In this document: in pieces, positions 43,253 through 54,231 of the stretch | How positions within the stretch are numbered: the stretch's first letter is position 1 | Layout: each line of letters opens with the position of its first letter | Assembly: GCF_022267315.1 (NCBI RefSeq) | Contig: NZ_JAIKLE010000001.1 | Coordinates: forward strand, 124,001-188,000 | Direction of reading: 5' to 3' | Length of the DNA: 64,000 nt | Source of the DNA: Maribellus maritimus | GTDB taxonomy: Bacteria; Bacteroidota; Bacteroidia; Bacteroidales; Prolixibacteraceae | Position numbers and translations under genes: made by a program | The notes under the pieces: generated by a model | Database searches by the model: none | Told to the model about the DNA's origin: nothing | Seen by the model: the letters and a program-made list of their open reading frames with translations, nothing else

Positions 43253-44938
43253 TTACTTTAATGGATCCATTTTCCAAACCGGATAACCATCTTTGGTTCC
43301 TTCCTGCCTGATTGTTCTGGGCCATCCGGGCATTTGCCTGGCATCCTTTTTTGTTACATCTGCAGTCCTGTCCCAGCTTTCGAAGGTTACGCTTTTCCCG
43401 GCTTTATCAAAACGAACCAATCCAAATCCGCCCCTGGTAAATTCATCGTCCGGGTTTGCATAAGCAACCATTGTAATTTTATTCCCCATCCCGTCAAGAT
43501 AATCTCCGTTATACAGCAAGGGGTTACCGGGTTCCTGGTTTTCTCCTTTTTCGTCATTGGCAGGATGCCACCAGCGACTGTAATAATTATTTATAATTGC
43601 CGGCGCAACAAAAGCAAAAGGGCCGTCTCCAAATTCATCAATTCCATGGTGAATGATGGTAGCGATATGCTGGTCTCCGGCTAAATGTACGGCACCGGCT
43701 TTTCTGATGGCTTTCAAAGCTTTATTCCGGCCGGTTTGTGGCCATCCATTGCTATCTAAATCAGCGTGTAACAAATTATTAAAATTACCGTGACGCGAAG
43801 CACCGCCACAAAATCCTGTTTGCGAAAGCACCGCTTTTAAAGCTACGCCCTCCCACTGTGTACCCCAATCATCCAGAAACTCCAGCTGTCTTTCTCCCAG
43901 CAAAACAAGACCTTCCAAATCAATTGTTGCAGGATCATAATCAGGATTCCGGATATGATCCGGGCGAGGTCCCTGTTGCGGAATTTTGCCTGCAGGACCG
44001 CTTTTAAACTTTCGGTCTTCAACTATGGCAAAGTCGACTCCCCCAACAGTGAGATTAGTGTAGTAAACACCTATTCCCTGCCCGATAGGGGTGGGATCAT
44101 AAGGATCCGGTAAATGCGAGGTCTGGCAACGTTCAACCATTTTTATATATTCATGATGAAAAAAATACCCACCATCGCTACCTGCCTGGCTAAGCGATTG
44201 TTTGCCACTTTCTCCCCAAAGATTTCCCTGTCCGATATCGTGGTCATCCGGAATAGTAATACATGGCCGATCTCTGAAAATATCGCGAAACTGAATACCG
44301 AAAAGTAACCACGCAGCCGTATGTTCCTTATGATCATAACTTTGATCTCCTGCAAAAAACAATATATCAGGATCTAAATAGCTTAGATTCCTGATATATT
44401 CTTCTCTTGCTCCCCGGGTTTGGTTTGAGTTACAATTTAATGATGCAACTACTATTTCATTTTTTTCAACCGGATCTTTTCTGATCAAGCCCTCGAAAGA
44501 CGCTTTCTCTCCATGTCGCAACCGGTATTTTACATCTTTTGAATTGTCCCAGTTATCTATCCTGAAAAGCGCCGACCACCCAATATCGTTGACCTTTTCA
44601 CTGGCAACTTTGTGCCATTTTCCGTTTTCTTTTAATTCTAAAATCACTTCTCTGCTTTCGTCCGGGTACAAAGGGAAAAGCTGGGCGGTCATTTTCATCA
44701 CGCCATTTTGTACAGTGTACATTCCAAAACAAACAACTTTATCGCGTGGTACATCAACATCAATTATTCTTTTCGGATTGTTTTTCATCTTTTCAGCATG
44801 CACCCACCAATCATTTACACAATATAAGTCCAGCTTTTCAAAAGGTGCCTTTACAGGAGGTTGTCCCCTTTTTTGAGCAAGAGCATTAACAACAGTAAAT
44901 ATTATAATAGAAAATATAAGAATTCTGCTTTTGTACAT
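43253..44938 (-). CDS. Secreted PhoD-like metallophosphatase
   Basis: 561-residue exported phosphoesterase of the PhoD/alkaline phosphatase D type. Signal peptide ends near NALAQ. Metal-binding motifs of the calcineurin-like fold are visible: VASLNCNSNQ (first strand), ILFFAGDQSYD, ITIPDDHDIGQGN and HLAGDQHIATI. The N-terminal 150 residues form a beta domain. Likely releases phosphate from phosphodiesters or monoesters outside the cytoplasm. Transcribed alone from a -7 element at 44973-44980. Confidence 0.9.
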   Translation of the reverse strand: MYKSRILIFSIIIFTVVNALAQKRGQPPVKAPFEKLDLYCVNDWWVHAEKMKNNPKRIIDVDVPRDKVVCFGMYTVQNGVMKMTAQLFPLYPDESREVILELKENGKWHKVASEKVNDIGWSALFRIDNWDNSKDVKYRLRHGEKASFEGLIRKDPVEKNEIVVASLNCNSNQTRGAREEYIRNLSYLDPDILFFAGDQSYDHKEHTAAWLLFGIQFRDIFRDRPCITIPDDHDIGQGNLWGESGKQSLSQAGSDGGYFFHHEYIKMVERCQTSHLPDPYDPTPIGQGIGVYYTNLTVGGVDFAIVEDRKFKSGPAGKIPQQGPRPDHIRNPDYDPATIDLEGLVLLGERQLEFLDDWGTQWEGVALKAVLSQTGFCGGASRHGNFNNLLHADLDSNGWPQTGRNKALKAIRKAGAVHLAGDQHIATIIHHGIDEFGDGPFAFVAPAIINNYYSRWWHPANDEKGENQEPGNPLLYNGDYLDGMGNKITMVAYANPDDEFTRGGFGLVRFDKAGKSVTFESWDRTADVTKKDARQMPGWPRTIRQEGTKDGYPVWKMDPLK

Positions 44939-44972
44939 GATATAAAATTTAGTTGATTACGGTATTAAGACT

Positions 44973-44980
44973 CAAAGATA
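44973..44980 (-). promoter_or_regulatory. Candidate -7 element of the PhoD gene
   Basis: The minus strand reads TATCTTTG, an exact TAnnTTTG match, 34 bases before the ATG at 44938. Confidence 0.5.
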
Positions 44981-45032
44981 AAATAAAACTTAATTTTTTT
45001 TACCTGCATTTTGCATTTACCACAATGTTAAA

Positions 45033-45065
45033 TAAAAAGAGACTATCAGTAACGAAAGCCTCTTT
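45033..45065 (-). terminator. Terminator after the acyl-CoA ligase gene
   Basis: On the minus strand AAAGAGGCT and AGTCTCTTT pair with one G-U across a 12-base loop and run into TTTTT. It lies about 27 bases after the stop at 45092. Confidence 0.7.
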
Positions 45066-45091
45066 CCATACATTTATGCTGAATAGCTTTT

Positions 45092-46879
45092 TTAACCTTT
45101 GCCGACCGAATAAATCTCCTCAATCAAATGCTGGTATTTTACAGCGACCATATTTCTGCGTAGTTTTAATGTAGGAGACAACTCTCCACTTGCAGGAGTC
45201 CACTCCTCCCAAACCAAACGAATACGGCTTATTTGCTCATGAGAACCCAGTTGTTTGTTAATCAGCTGCACCTCTTTTTGAATCTTATCGACTACTTCCG
45301 GATTTTGAATTAGCTCCTTATTATTCTCAAAAAGTATTTTATTATCAGAGCACCATTCATGGAGCAAAGGAAAATTAGGAGAGATCAAAGCACTTGCAAA
45401 TTTTTCGTTGGCTCCGATTACCATAACCTGTTCAATCAGATGCGAGGCTTTAAGCTTGTTTTCTATCATTTGCGGAGCAATATATTTTCCACCCGACAGT
45501 TTAAATATTTCTTTTTTCCGGTCGGTTATTTTCAGGTATTTACCTTCATCCAGAATTCCAATGTCACCTGTGTGAAACCAGCCCGCATCATCAATCACTT
45601 CGGCAGTTAATTCAGGCGCTTTGTAATAACCTTTCATCACTCCCGGACCTTTACACAAAATCTCACCATCTTCGGCAATTTTCACCTCGTAGCCTTCCAA
45701 AATCGGCCCAACTGTCCCCACTTTCATCTCGCCGAGAGCAGGATTATTTACAGCGATAACAGGTGAGGTCTCTGTTAAACCGTAGCCTTCCAGATTCCAC
45801 ATTCCGGCCATTCCCAGAACGCGGGCAATTCTTGGTTGTAAAGCAGCTCCTCCGGAAACAACATATACTATATTTCCACCCAACGCTTCTCTCCATTTGG
45901 AATAAACCAGCTTATCGGCAAGTTTGATCTTTAGTGCAAGCCACGGGTTATATCTTTTATTGAATTCAAAATGTTTTGGTAAGCGAAGTGCCCAAAAATA
46001 GATCGCCTTCTTAATCCCGGTTAACTCTTTCCCTTTTGAAACAAATCCGTCATAGACCTTTTCGAGTAACCTTGGGACAGAATTAAACATGTGAGGCTTT
46101 ATCTCCTTTAAGGCAGGAATGATTTGCGACAGGTTACCAACATAATAAACTCCCATGCCTTTATATTGAAAATGATAGTTCACGCTTCTTTCGTAAACAT
46201 GGCAAAGCGGAAGAAAACTAATAACCCGATGATCCTTCCCGAGATGGTGCATCTTGGAATGAGCAACAAAATTTGAAACCAGGTTGTTTTGTGTGAGCAT
46301 CACACCTTTCGGAACACCTGTCGTTCCCGATGTGTAAATCAGAGTAGCCAAATCATCGGGTAAAACAGATTTTTTGATTTCTTTCAAAGAATCGCCCAGT
46401 TTATCCTTTTGGGCCTTCCCCAATTCAAGGATTTCCTGATAATTTTTTGCTCTTTCAACTTCTTCAAAAGTAAAAACCTTGTCAATCGCTGCAATCCGGT
46501 TGGCAAGTGGATTTATTTTTTCAAACAGTTTTCTATCTCCTACAATGACTATCTGAGCTTCCGAATGTTCCAAAATATATTTGTATTCATCCTCTCCTAT
46601 TGTGGGATAAATTGGAACATGAATAACACCAATCATTGCCATTCCCATGTCGGCGATATTCCATTCAGGCCGGTTTGTAGTGACTGTCGCAATCTTATCT
46701 CCTTTTTTCAGTCCCAATGCAATTAGCCCCATGGCAAACTGATGAGACTTTTCGTTGTATTCAGCCGTTGAATAAGTATACCATTTACCGTCTTTTTTCC
46801 CGGCAATTGCATCTTCCCGTGGAAATTCTTCTAAATAGCGCTCAAGGATGTCAAATGTACGCGTTACCACTATTCCCAT
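45092..46879 (-). CDS. Long-chain fatty acid-CoA ligase
   Basis: 595-residue AMP-dependent synthetase that activates fatty acids to acyl-CoA via an acyl-adenylate. ATP loop LIYTSGTTGVPKGVML is near residue 187; other motifs are SGGAALQPRIARVLG, EGYGLTETSPV, GWFHTGDIGIL and the C-terminal LSGGKYIAPQMIENKL with the catalytic Lys. Length and order match FAA1/FadD15-type ligases of Bacteroidota. Monocistronic between a -7 element and a terminator. Confidence 0.95.
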   Translation of the reverse strand: MGIVVTRTFDILERYLEEFPREDAIAGKKDGKWYTYSTAEYNEKSHQFAMGLIALGLKKGDKIATVTTNRPEWNIADMGMAMIGVIHVPIYPTIGEDEYKYILEHSEAQIVIVGDRKLFEKINPLANRIAAIDKVFTFEEVERAKNYQEILELGKAQKDKLGDSLKEIKKSVLPDDLATLIYTSGTTGVPKGVMLTQNNLVSNFVAHSKMHHLGKDHRVISFLPLCHVYERSVNYHFQYKGMGVYYVGNLSQIIPALKEIKPHMFNSVPRLLEKVYDGFVSKGKELTGIKKAIYFWALRLPKHFEFNKRYNPWLALKIKLADKLVYSKWREALGGNIVYVVSGGAALQPRIARVLGMAGMWNLEGYGLTETSPVIAVNNPALGEMKVGTVGPILEGYEVKIAEDGEILCKGPGVMKGYYKAPELTAEVIDDAGWFHTGDIGILDEGKYLKITDRKKEIFKLSGGKYIAPQMIENKLKASHLIEQVMVIGANEKFASALISPNFPLLHEWCSDNKILFENNKELIQNPEVVDKIQKEVQLINKQLGSHEQISRIRLVWEEWTPASGELSPTLKLRRNMVAVKYQHLIEEIYSVGKG

Positions 46880-46904
46880 TTTAAATATTGTTAAGTCAAA
46901 TGGT

Positions 46905-46912
46905 CAAATATA
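46905..46912 (-). promoter_or_regulatory. Candidate -7 element of the acyl-CoA ligase gene
   Basis: The minus strand reads TATATTTG, an exact TAnnTTTG match, 25 bases before the ATG at 46879. Confidence 0.45.
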
Positions 46913-47130
46913 ACAGTTTTGACACTTCGTCTGGCCTGTTATTTCATACTCTGGAATAGTTTCCAACTTATTTGGAATCAGTCAAAACAAAACTTTTTCA
47001 CTGAAAAACAGACAATTACATTTTTCAGCATCGAATTTTAGAGCATTTTATTCAAAAAAACAAATCTTATGTAAACTAAAAATTAATTTACACACACTTT
47101 TTAAAAATAGCTTTGGTTCAAATCAAAGAC

Positions 47131-50100
47131 TCAACTGGAAGTTCGAGCTTTTTCCTTCTCAAATTGTGAATCTTTTATATACGCCCAAATAAGCAAACCT
47201 GCCAACAACACTATTGAAACGGGAACTGCAGGACTGATACCATCTACTACTCCTTTACCGTAGGAATGCAGGCCTGATAAAAAATAGTTTACACCAAAAT
47301 AAGTCATCAAAATAAATGCAAAGCCAACAATCGAAGCCATGCTGTAATTATAGATACCTTTTAAAGAAGGGATTAAACGCATATGAACAATAAAAGAGTA
47401 GATAACCACACTGATTAACGCCCATGTTTCTTTTGGATCCCAGCCCCAGTAACGCCCCCAGCTTTCGTTTGCCCAAACGCCTCCAAGGAAAGTTCCGATG
47501 GTTAAAAAATACAATCCAACCGTAGCCGACATTTCGTTTATGGTTGTAAGCTGCTCAATAAAGCCTGAAACCTTTCCGGCATTTGATTTTTTTCGAAGAA
47601 CGATTAAAATCATTGTCATAACGCCTAAAAACATACTTAAGCCAAGGAAACCGTAACTGGCAGTAATAATCGCCACATGAATAGCAAGCCAGTACGATTT
47701 TAATACCGGAACCAAATTGGTTACCTCTGGGTTCATCCAGCTTAAATGGGCAACAAACAGCGCAATACCGGAGAGGAACGCTGCCGTTCCAACAACCATT
47801 GGATATTTTCTGCCAAAAATTAAACCGGCCAGCATGGCAGCCCAGGCAACATAAACCACCGACTCGAAGCCGTTACTCCATGGTGCGTGACCCGAAATAT
47901 ACCAACGCGTTATTAAACCGGTGGTATGAATCAAAAACAAAACGACTATTAACCCAAAGAAAATGATACGAATAAATTTTGGCAGAGGTCTTTGCCTGAA
48001 AATATTGATAAACAGTACAACCAGAAGTAAAAAACCAAACATCAGGTAAAACGGAAAGATTCGTTTAAAAGGATCTGTCTGGTTGTAAAAAATCTCAATA
48101 TCTTTTTTGCTTTGCGACGGCAGTAATTCAGCGCCATATTTCTGCTGAAAATTTCCGATAGCCTGCAGCACCTCCACCGCATCAGCATTTTGTTTTCCGG
48201 CAATGGACTGCAATAATAATTGGAACCCGCTTTTTATAAAAATAGAATCGCCACCTGAATATTCAGTGGCTTCAGCACCAGGTGCATACCACGGATCATC
48301 GCGGTGTTCCCGGGGATAAACCTGAAAAAGAGAACCCCCAAAAACCATAAAACAAATATTCACCCGCTCATCAAGATAGATGTATTCTTTTTCCAATTGA
48401 TTTCTAAAAGCAGGCATTTTGCTGTATGCGGCTCTTACATTATCCGCAATCAGGTAATTTCCTTCCGAATCAAAAAGTTGTTGAATACTTGCATATTTCC
48501 CGCTTACTCCAATTTCTGCAGCCAATTCTTTTGCAGAAACACGCACAATTGGTAATGTTCTCCAAATCTCAGGGTAAGTCATCATACTTAAAACTACTTC
48601 ATCAGCTGTTTTCCCATATAACGACGATTTGCGGCTTACCTTTCTGATGATTTCACTGTTAAGCGTAGAAATTGGTTCAATTCGTCCGTCAACTCCCTGA
48701 ACCCACAATTCACTAAAATCTATTACAACCTGATCATGAATATCAGGAATCCCCGCACCAACCCCGGTTTGTGCCGAGGCTGAAACTGATATGCCCGTTA
48801 ACAATGTAATTCCAACAACTGTTTTTACAGAAATCTGTTGAAGTTTACGCGCTAAAAATCTGAAATATGAATATCTGTTTAGCAGTGAAAGAATAATTCC
48901 AATAATTAAAAGAGCGTACCCGATATAGGTAACCCAGGTCCCAACGAAATCGTGATTAACAGAGAGGATTGTTCCCTGTTCATCCTGATCGTAGGAGGAC
49001 TGAAAAAATTTATATCCCTTATAAACCAAAGTATTATTCATAAAAATACGATAATCCTCTTCCAGCCCCACACTTTCATCACGAAGAACGACTTCGGAGG
49101 CAAACGACGACGGAGACTCTGAGCCCGGATATCTTTCCAGTTGAAAGTCTTTCAGATAAATACTAAAAGGAACTTCGAGCGGCAAAGCACCATATGCAAG
49201 TTCCAAAGTACCATTTCCCAGTGGTACCTGCACAGTATCGGGAGACATTCCTGAATGACCAAAAACCGGAACTGTCTGTGTTCGGATTCCATCAGAAATT
49301 TGAATGATAACTGCATCCTCATGCGTTTCGTTCTGACTTTTTACAGCTGAAAATGTGGCTCCGGGCAAAAAGCTGCGAATTAAAAACTGAAATCCGTCGT
49401 ACCCGTACAAAAACATACTTTTCACCTGTATCGTATCGCCGGCACTAAAAGTTAGCTTTTCCTGTGTTGCCATTGTAGTTTCAGTAAGTGGCTTACCGGC
49501 GGTCATATACAACTGGTTATTCTGTCGGAAAAACCTGATATCGGGTTCTGAAATGGTCTCAAACCCTACTTTAAATCCGGGATAATCAAGCAAATCCCCT
49601 TTTGTAAAAAAATACGACTGCATTCCCTGTGCCGTAGATGACGAAAAAACAAAATCGATAACCGCCTCTCCCGTTTCAGAGGGAATGGGTTTGCGTTCAG
49701 CATCGGAGATAAAACCAATTGACTTTACTTTTACTTTTTGACCGCTTACATCAAATTTTGCAGAAAATTGTTTTGGTGTTAGTTCTGAAAACCTTACTTG
49801 CTTTTCCTTCTCCTGAGTGCCAAAACCCGCATAAAAATAGTCATCGGAAGAAAGAATAGAATTCGAGCTGCTGTTTTCGCGAATATGCATTACTCCTTCA
49901 AAACTAAAAAAACGCGTAATTCCTGCGCCGAGCAAAATTACAAGGAAAGAAATATGAAATACGCCCAAAGTAAAACGCTGCTTTGTAAAAAAATTATAAC
50001 GGAAGAGGTTATTTATCAGGTTAAGGGCAAACAATGCCCAAAGCAGTTCAAACCAGCGCGTATTGTATATAAGCGATCTGGCTGCTGGTGTTCCGTAACT

Positions 50101-50199
50101 ACTTTCAACAAAAGTCGCAATTGCCATAGAAAAGGCAAGCATTAAAAACAAAAAGGCCATAAATGGCAAAGAAGTGATAAAAGAATACAGTTTTTTCAT
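47131..50199 (-). CDS. ccsA: Fused ResB-CcsA cytochrome c biogenesis protein
   Basis: 1022-residue System II cytochrome c synthase in which ResB (CcsB) and CcsA are one polypeptide, as usual in Bacteroidota. The ResB part has N-terminal helices (FMAFLFLMLAFSMAIATFVE) and a large periplasmic domain (about residues 110-410); a middle domain of about 200 residues (GIPDIHDQVVIDFSEL onward) follows; the C-terminal CcsA part has the tryptophan-rich haem-handling motif SWGRYWGWDPKETW near residue 925, with flanking His residues (HLSWMNPEVT, VHMRLIP). The protein moves haem across the membrane and attaches it to CXXCH motifs. Monocistronic; no clear promoter was recognised. Confidence 0.95.
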   Translation of the reverse strand: MKKLYSFITSLPFMAFLFLMLAFSMAIATFVESSYGTPAARSLIYNTRWFELLWALFALNLINNLFRYNFFTKQRFTLGVFHISFLVILLGAGITRFFSFEGVMHIRENSSSNSILSSDDYFYAGFGTQEKEKQVRFSELTPKQFSAKFDVSGQKVKVKSIGFISDAERKPIPSETGEAVIDFVFSSSTAQGMQSYFFTKGDLLDYPGFKVGFETISEPDIRFFRQNNQLYMTAGKPLTETTMATQEKLTFSAGDTIQVKSMFLYGYDGFQFLIRSFLPGATFSAVKSQNETHEDAVIIQISDGIRTQTVPVFGHSGMSPDTVQVPLGNGTLELAYGALPLEVPFSIYLKDFQLERYPGSESPSSFASEVVLRDESVGLEEDYRIFMNNTLVYKGYKFFQSSYDQDEQGTILSVNHDFVGTWVTYIGYALLIIGIILSLLNRYSYFRFLARKLQQISVKTVVGITLLTGISVSASAQTGVGAGIPDIHDQVVIDFSELWVQGVDGRIEPISTLNSEIIRKVSRKSSLYGKTADEVVLSMMTYPEIWRTLPIVRVSAKELAAEIGVSGKYASIQQLFDSEGNYLIADNVRAAYSKMPAFRNQLEKEYIYLDERVNICFMVFGGSLFQVYPREHRDDPWYAPGAEATEYSGGDSIFIKSGFQLLLQSIAGKQNADAVEVLQAIGNFQQKYGAELLPSQSKKDIEIFYNQTDPFKRIFPFYLMFGFLLLVVLFINIFRQRPLPKFIRIIFFGLIVVLFLIHTTGLITRWYISGHAPWSNGFESVVYVAWAAMLAGLIFGRKYPMVVGTAAFLSGIALFVAHLSWMNPEVTNLVPVLKSYWLAIHVAIITASYGFLGLSMFLGVMTMILIVLRKKSNAGKVSGFIEQLTTINEMSATVGLYFLTIGTFLGGVWANESWGRYWGWDPKETWALISVVIYSFIVHMRLIPSLKGIYNYSMASIVGFAFILMTYFGVNYFLSGLHSYGKGVVDGISPAVPVSIVLLAGLLIWAYIKDSQFEKEKARTSS

Positions 50200-50440
50200 T
50201 TAACCTATAATTTATTCCAGTAAACCGAAAATAGGAAAACCGAAATTTTAAACAGATTCAGATTAAAATGGTTTTGCTGTCCGATTTATTTTCTGTTAAA
50301 AATTAAATCGGATGAAAATAATTTTTATTTAGAACAAATCAAAGAAGTCTGTTATAAAACCGGACTTTTCTGTATTTTATTTTCCAAATACTTGTAAACT
50401 TGCTGTCAATATTCAATAATTGTTCAGTTTTGGAAATAAG
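50200..50440. other. Intergenic region without recognised features
   Basis: About 240 AT-rich bases between the cupin gene's stop and the ccsA start on the same strand. No gene, strong hairpin or exact TAnnTTTG element on the minus strand was seen. Confidence 0.4.
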
Positions 50441-50950
50441 CTATTTAGTTTGCCGGTTATTTTTTAACTCTTTCCACTTTTTAACAATATTTTCTTCACC
50501 TTCAAAATACTCCACTTTTGAGTCCTTCATAAAGTTTCCATATCCCAGTACATTTATTTTTCCCGTGTCGGGGTATTCACACACATCAAAACCAATAAGA
50601 ACGCGTATATCGAGGTAAACGCAGGGTTTGTCGGTATGATTAAAAAATTGATGGGCTCCATTTTCACCCTTTTCAAAAAACACAATATCACCTTGTTTCA
50701 ACACCTCAAAACCATCGGGTGAGCGCACTGTCAATTCACCTGAAACAATCATCATTAATTCTTCCGCAAACTGATGGAAATGATACGGAAATGAGAATTC
50801 TCCGGGCTTGAGTTTTCGCATGTCAAATATTAAATTTTCTGATTTTGCTACTTCCCATAACCTTGGAGACGCAGTAAACATTCTGAAATTTTCAACGGCG
50901 TTCGAATTTTCCTTGAATTCAAAGTCATCTTTTGTAAAAATGGTTGCCAT
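50441..50950 (-). CDS. Cupin-domain protein
   Basis: 169-residue single-domain cupin. Motif 1 is present around FPYHFHQFAEELMMIVSGEL (His, His, Glu metal ligands) and motif 2 around ENGAHQFFNHTDKPCVYLDI (His ligand). Such proteins bind a metal and act as small enzymes or sugar/ligand sensors; the function is not predictable. Four bases separate it from the DoxX-like gene upstream, so they form an operon. Confidence 0.88.
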   Translation of the reverse strand: MATIFTKDDFEFKENSNAVENFRMFTASPRLWEVAKSENLIFDMRKLKPGEFSFPYHFHQFAEELMMIVSGELTVRSPDGFEVLKQGDIVFFEKGENGAHQFFNHTDKPCVYLDIRVLIGFDVCEYPDTGKINVLGYGNFMKDSKVEYFEGEENIVKKWKELKNNRQTK

Positions 50951-50953
50951 ACG

Positions 50954-51352
50954 CTATTTTTTATTTATGACAATTTCACGCAGTTTTTTGTTTCGAAGAT
51001 ACAAGCCTCCCCAGATAAAAACAGCTATATACACCGGAAAAAGAGTATGAGAAAAGAGCGGACTTTCAACACGTACATGAGTGGCTACTGCCCCACCCAA
51101 ATAGCCGGTAAGAAGTAATGCGCCTGTAAACGAAAAACGCGGAATGGCATACAACAGCGTACTAATTAGCAATACAATACCCATCCCCGTAACAGTACCT
51201 TCGGGGTACCCCAGTTCAAGGGTCGCTGCAACAACGGCTTCGGGTTTTATCAATTTCCCGACACTGTCGGAAAGAAGAAAAAGTATGGCTAACGAACTGA
51301 CAAACCATCCAAAAACAATACCCCGGTTTGAAGTTAAATCTTTTGTTTCCAT
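50954..51352 (-). CDS. DoxX-like membrane protein
   Basis: 132-residue membrane protein with four helices of the DoxX/DoxD type: GWFVSSLAILFLLSDSVGK with LIKPEAVVAATLELGYPEG, then GIVLLISTLLYAIP, FSFTGALLLTGYLGGAVATH and LFPVYIAVFIWGGLYL. The helix-2/3 and GYLGGAVATHVR patterns match the family. It may be a quinone-linked oxidoreductase subunit or simple permease-like protein; function unknown. First gene of the pair with the cupin. Confidence 0.82.
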   Translation of the reverse strand: METKDLTSNRGIVFGWFVSSLAILFLLSDSVGKLIKPEAVVAATLELGYPEGTVTGMGIVLLISTLLYAIPRFSFTGALLLTGYLGGAVATHVRVESPLFSHTLFPVYIAVFIWGGLYLRNKKLREIVINKK

Positions 51353-51440
51353 CGTTTTTTAATTTTGTTATTAGAAACGAATGAAACAAATTTCAATAAT
51401 TTAAATCTTTTTTTCTTTCCGGTATTGCGACAAAGTGGGG

Positions 51441-51448
51441 TAAATTTG
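51441..51448 (+). promoter_or_regulatory. Orphan -7 element facing the end of alaS
   Basis: TAAATTTG on the + strand matches TAnnTTTG exactly, inside the 222-base gap between the DoxX-like gene and alaS, both of which are on the minus strand. It would drive transcription antisense to alaS. A 35-codon frame begins at 51504 but has no recognisable features. Confidence 0.2.
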
Positions 51449-51574
51449 CGACATTATTTTCAAAGCAGAAACACAATAACTGCTCTCTTAAACATCAGGA
51501 AAAATGTTACCCGTTACATCAAATTTGTTTTACCGGGAATTTACGGGCACAGTCTCAAAACATATCTCTCCCTA

Positions 51575-54193
51575 TTACAAAAAGGAAAGTGCTTTTTCGA
51601 TGGCTGCCTGAATTCCGGAAGCGTCTTTTCCGCCCGCTGTTGCATAAAACGCTTGTCCGCCGCCGCCGCCCTTAATTTCACGGCCAGCTTCACGTACAAT
51701 TTGTCCGGCGTTCAAACCTTTTTCCTCTACCAGATTTTCGGAAATCATCACCGTTAAATTAGGCTTTCCGTTAATTTCTGCACCAAGAACTAAAAACAGA
51801 TTCTCAACCTCTCCTTTTAGCTGAAAGGCCAAATCTTTTATCATTCCAGCATTATCCACATCAATCCGGTCGGAAATAATATTTACTCCTCTCTCCTGTA
51901 AAACCTTACTTTTTAAGCTGGCTTTCAGAATTTTTACCCGTTCGGTGTTAAACACCTCAATTTGTTTGGAAAGCTCACTGTTTTCCTTCATCAAATTCAA
52001 CACATTTTCGAGGATGTTTTTTGACCCTTTTACCGTGTCCTGAATACTTTTTAAAGTTTTTAACTGGTCGTTTACAAAACGCTCTGCGTGGTCAGCAGTG
52101 ATCGCTTCTATACGCCTGACACCGGCAGCAATGGCACCTTCCGAAACAATTTTAAATAAACCAATTTGCCCGGTAGCCTCGACATGTGTTCCGCCGCACA
52201 ATTCAACCGACTCGCCAAATTTTATGACACGAACTTCGTCGCCATATTTTTCACCAAAAAGCATCATCGCTCCCATTTCTTTGGCTTGTTCAATCGGTAC
52301 TGTCCGGTTTTCTTCACGCCGTGCGTTTTCACGAATTTTCCGGTTTACAATGGTTTCCACTTTTTCAATTTCCTCATCGGTCATTTTTTGGAAATGTGAA
52401 AAATCAAAACGAAGATGATCGGCATTTACCAGCGACCCTTTTTGCTCAACATGACTTCCGAGAATTTCGCGGAGGGCTGCATGCAACAGGTGAGTTGCGG
52501 TATGGTTATTTGCGGTTTGAATACGTTTTTCTGTGTTAACAACAGCCTTAAAAGTTTCCTCCGGTTGTTCCGGTAGTTTTGCCGTCAAATGAACAATCAG
52601 GTTATTCTCTTTTTGAGTATCAAAAATTGGTGTTTTTACTCCATTGAATTCAATATATCCCGTGTCGCCAACCTGACCACCGGATTCACCATAAAAGGGA
52701 GTCTGGTCAAAAACCAGTTGATAAAATGATTTTTTCCTTTGGGTCACTTTCCGGTAACGTGAGATACGAATTTCCGCTTCCAGTTTGTCATAACCCAAAA
52801 ACGCTGTTTTTTCTATTTTACGAATTTCTACCCAGTCGTCGGTTTCCTGGGCGGCAGCATTTCGCGAGCGGTTTTTCTGCGCTTCCATTTCCACTGCAAA
52901 ACCTTTTTCATCTACTCCAAGTCCGTTTTCACGGGCAATCAGTTCTGTCAAATCCAACGGAAAACCATATGTATCGTAAAGAACAAAAGCATCTGTTCCG
53001 CCCACCTTGTCAAGGTTATTTTGTTTGGCTTTTCCAACAATATCATCCAAAAGCTTTATTCCGGTAGACAAAGTTCGCAGGAACGACTCTTCCTCCTCTT
53101 TGATTACTTTTTCAATTAAAGTCTGCTGACTTACCAATTCAGGAAAAGCCTCTCCCATGGTTTGGTTTAGCACGTTAACCAATTTGTAAATAAAAGCTTC
53201 TTTAAAATCAAGGAAGGTATATCCGTAACGAACAGCACGGCGTAAAATCCGGCGAATTACATACCCCGCTTTATTATTGGAAGGAAGCTGACCGTCGGCA
53301 ATGGCAAATGCAACTGCACGAAGATGGTCGGCAATTACACGCATGGCGATATCTGTTTTTACTTCATCACCATATTTTTTGTCACTTAATTTTCCGATTT
53401 CAGCTATGGTGTTCTGAAAAATATCGGTGTCGTAATTCGACGTTACACCCTGCAAAACCATACAAAGGCGTTCAAAACCCATTCCGGTATCGACATGTTT
53501 ATCGGGCAATTCTTCCAGGTTCCCATTTGCCTTTCGGTTAAATTGAATAAAAACAAGGTTCCATATTTCAATCACCTGCGGGTGGTCTTTGTTTACCAAT
53601 TCGCGACCTGATATTTTTGCAACTTCTTCTTCTGGTCTCAAATCCACATGTATTTCAGAACAAGGTCCGCAGGGTCCTGTATCACCCATTTCCCAAAAAT
53701 TATCTTTTTTACTTCCGTTTAAGATTCTGTCTTGTGGCAGGTATTTTCCCCAAAAACCGGCAGCCTCGTCATCGCGTCCCAGATTATCATCCGAACTTCC
53801 CTCAAACACGGTTGCATATAAACGCCCGGCTTGAATTCCCATACGTTCAACCAAAAATTCCCAGGCCCAGTCAATGGCTTCCTTTTTAAAATAATCGCCA
53901 AACGACCAGTTTCCCAGCATTTCAAACATCGTGTGATGGTATGTATCCAGCCCAACTTCTTCCAAATCGTTGTGTTTTCCGGAAACACGCAAACATTTTT
54001 GAGTATCAGCAATCCTGTTCCACTTTACAGGCTCGTTCCCAAGAAACAAATCTTTAAACTGGTTCATTCCTGCATTGGTAAACATCAACGTTGGGTCACC
54101 TTTTACAACCATTGGAGCCGATTTTACCACCTGATGCTCTTTCTCACTAAAAAAATCCAAAAATGCTTTACGTATCTCTTTTGAAGTTTTCAT
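51575..54193 (-). CDS. alaS: Alanyl-tRNA synthetase AlaS
   Basis: Class II aminoacyl-tRNA synthetase, 872 residues, normal length. Domains: catalytic core (residues 1-240) with [31 protein letters not shown] and TGMGFERL; tRNA-recognition domain; editing domain (about 550-710) with [13 protein letters not shown] and [13 protein letters not shown], which carry the zinc-binding His/Cys residues that remove mischarged Ser and Gly; and the C-Ala domain ending in [20 protein letters not shown]. Start ATG is canonical ([15 protein letters not shown]). Confidence 0.98.
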   Translation of the reverse strand: MKTSKEIRKAFLDFFSEKEHQVVKSAPMVVKGDPTLMFTNAGMNQFKDLFLGNEPVKWNRIADTQKCLRVSGKHNDLEEVGLDTYHHTMFEMLGNWSFGDYFKKEAIDWAWEFLVERMGIQAGRLYATVFEGSSDDNLGRDDEAAGFWGKYLPQDRILNGSKKDNFWEMGDTGPCGPCSEIHVDLRPEEEVAKISGRELVNKDHPQVIEIWNLVFIQFNRKANGNLEELPDKHVDTGMGFERLCMVLQGVTSNYDTDIFQNTIAEIGKLSDKKYGDEVKTDIAMRVIADHLRAVAFAIADGQLPSNNKAGYVIRRILRRAVRYGYTFLDFKEAFIYKLVNVLNQTMGEAFPELVSQQTLIEKVIKEEEESFLRTLSTGIKLLDDIVGKAKQNNLDKVGGTDAFVLYDTYGFPLDLTELIARENGLGVDEKGFAVEMEAQKNRSRNAAAQETDDWVEIRKIEKTAFLGYDKLEAEIRISRYRKVTQRKKSFYQLVFDQTPFYGESGGQVGDTGYIEFNGVKTPIFDTQKENNLIVHLTAKLPEQPEETFKAVVNTEKRIQTANNHTATHLLHAALREILGSHVEQKGSLVNADHLRFDFSHFQKMTDEEIEKVETIVNRKIRENARREENRTVPIEQAKEMGAMMLFGEKYGDEVRVIKFGESVELCGGTHVEATGQIGLFKIVSEGAIAAGVRRIEAITADHAERFVNDQLKTLKSIQDTVKGSKNILENVLNLMKENSELSKQIEVFNTERVKILKASLKSKVLQERGVNIISDRIDVDNAGMIKDLAFQLKGEVENLFLVLGAEINGKPNLTVMISENLVEEKGLNAGQIVREAGREIKGGGGGQAFYATAGGKDASGIQAAIEKALSFL

Positions 54194-54231
54194 ATATGTT
54201 GTTTGTCTTTTTCGTTTTGTTAAAAAAAATT

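Noticed and set aside
51365-51757. 130-codon + strand frame running into alaS
   Set aside because: Most of it is antisense to conserved alaS codons and shows no family pattern.
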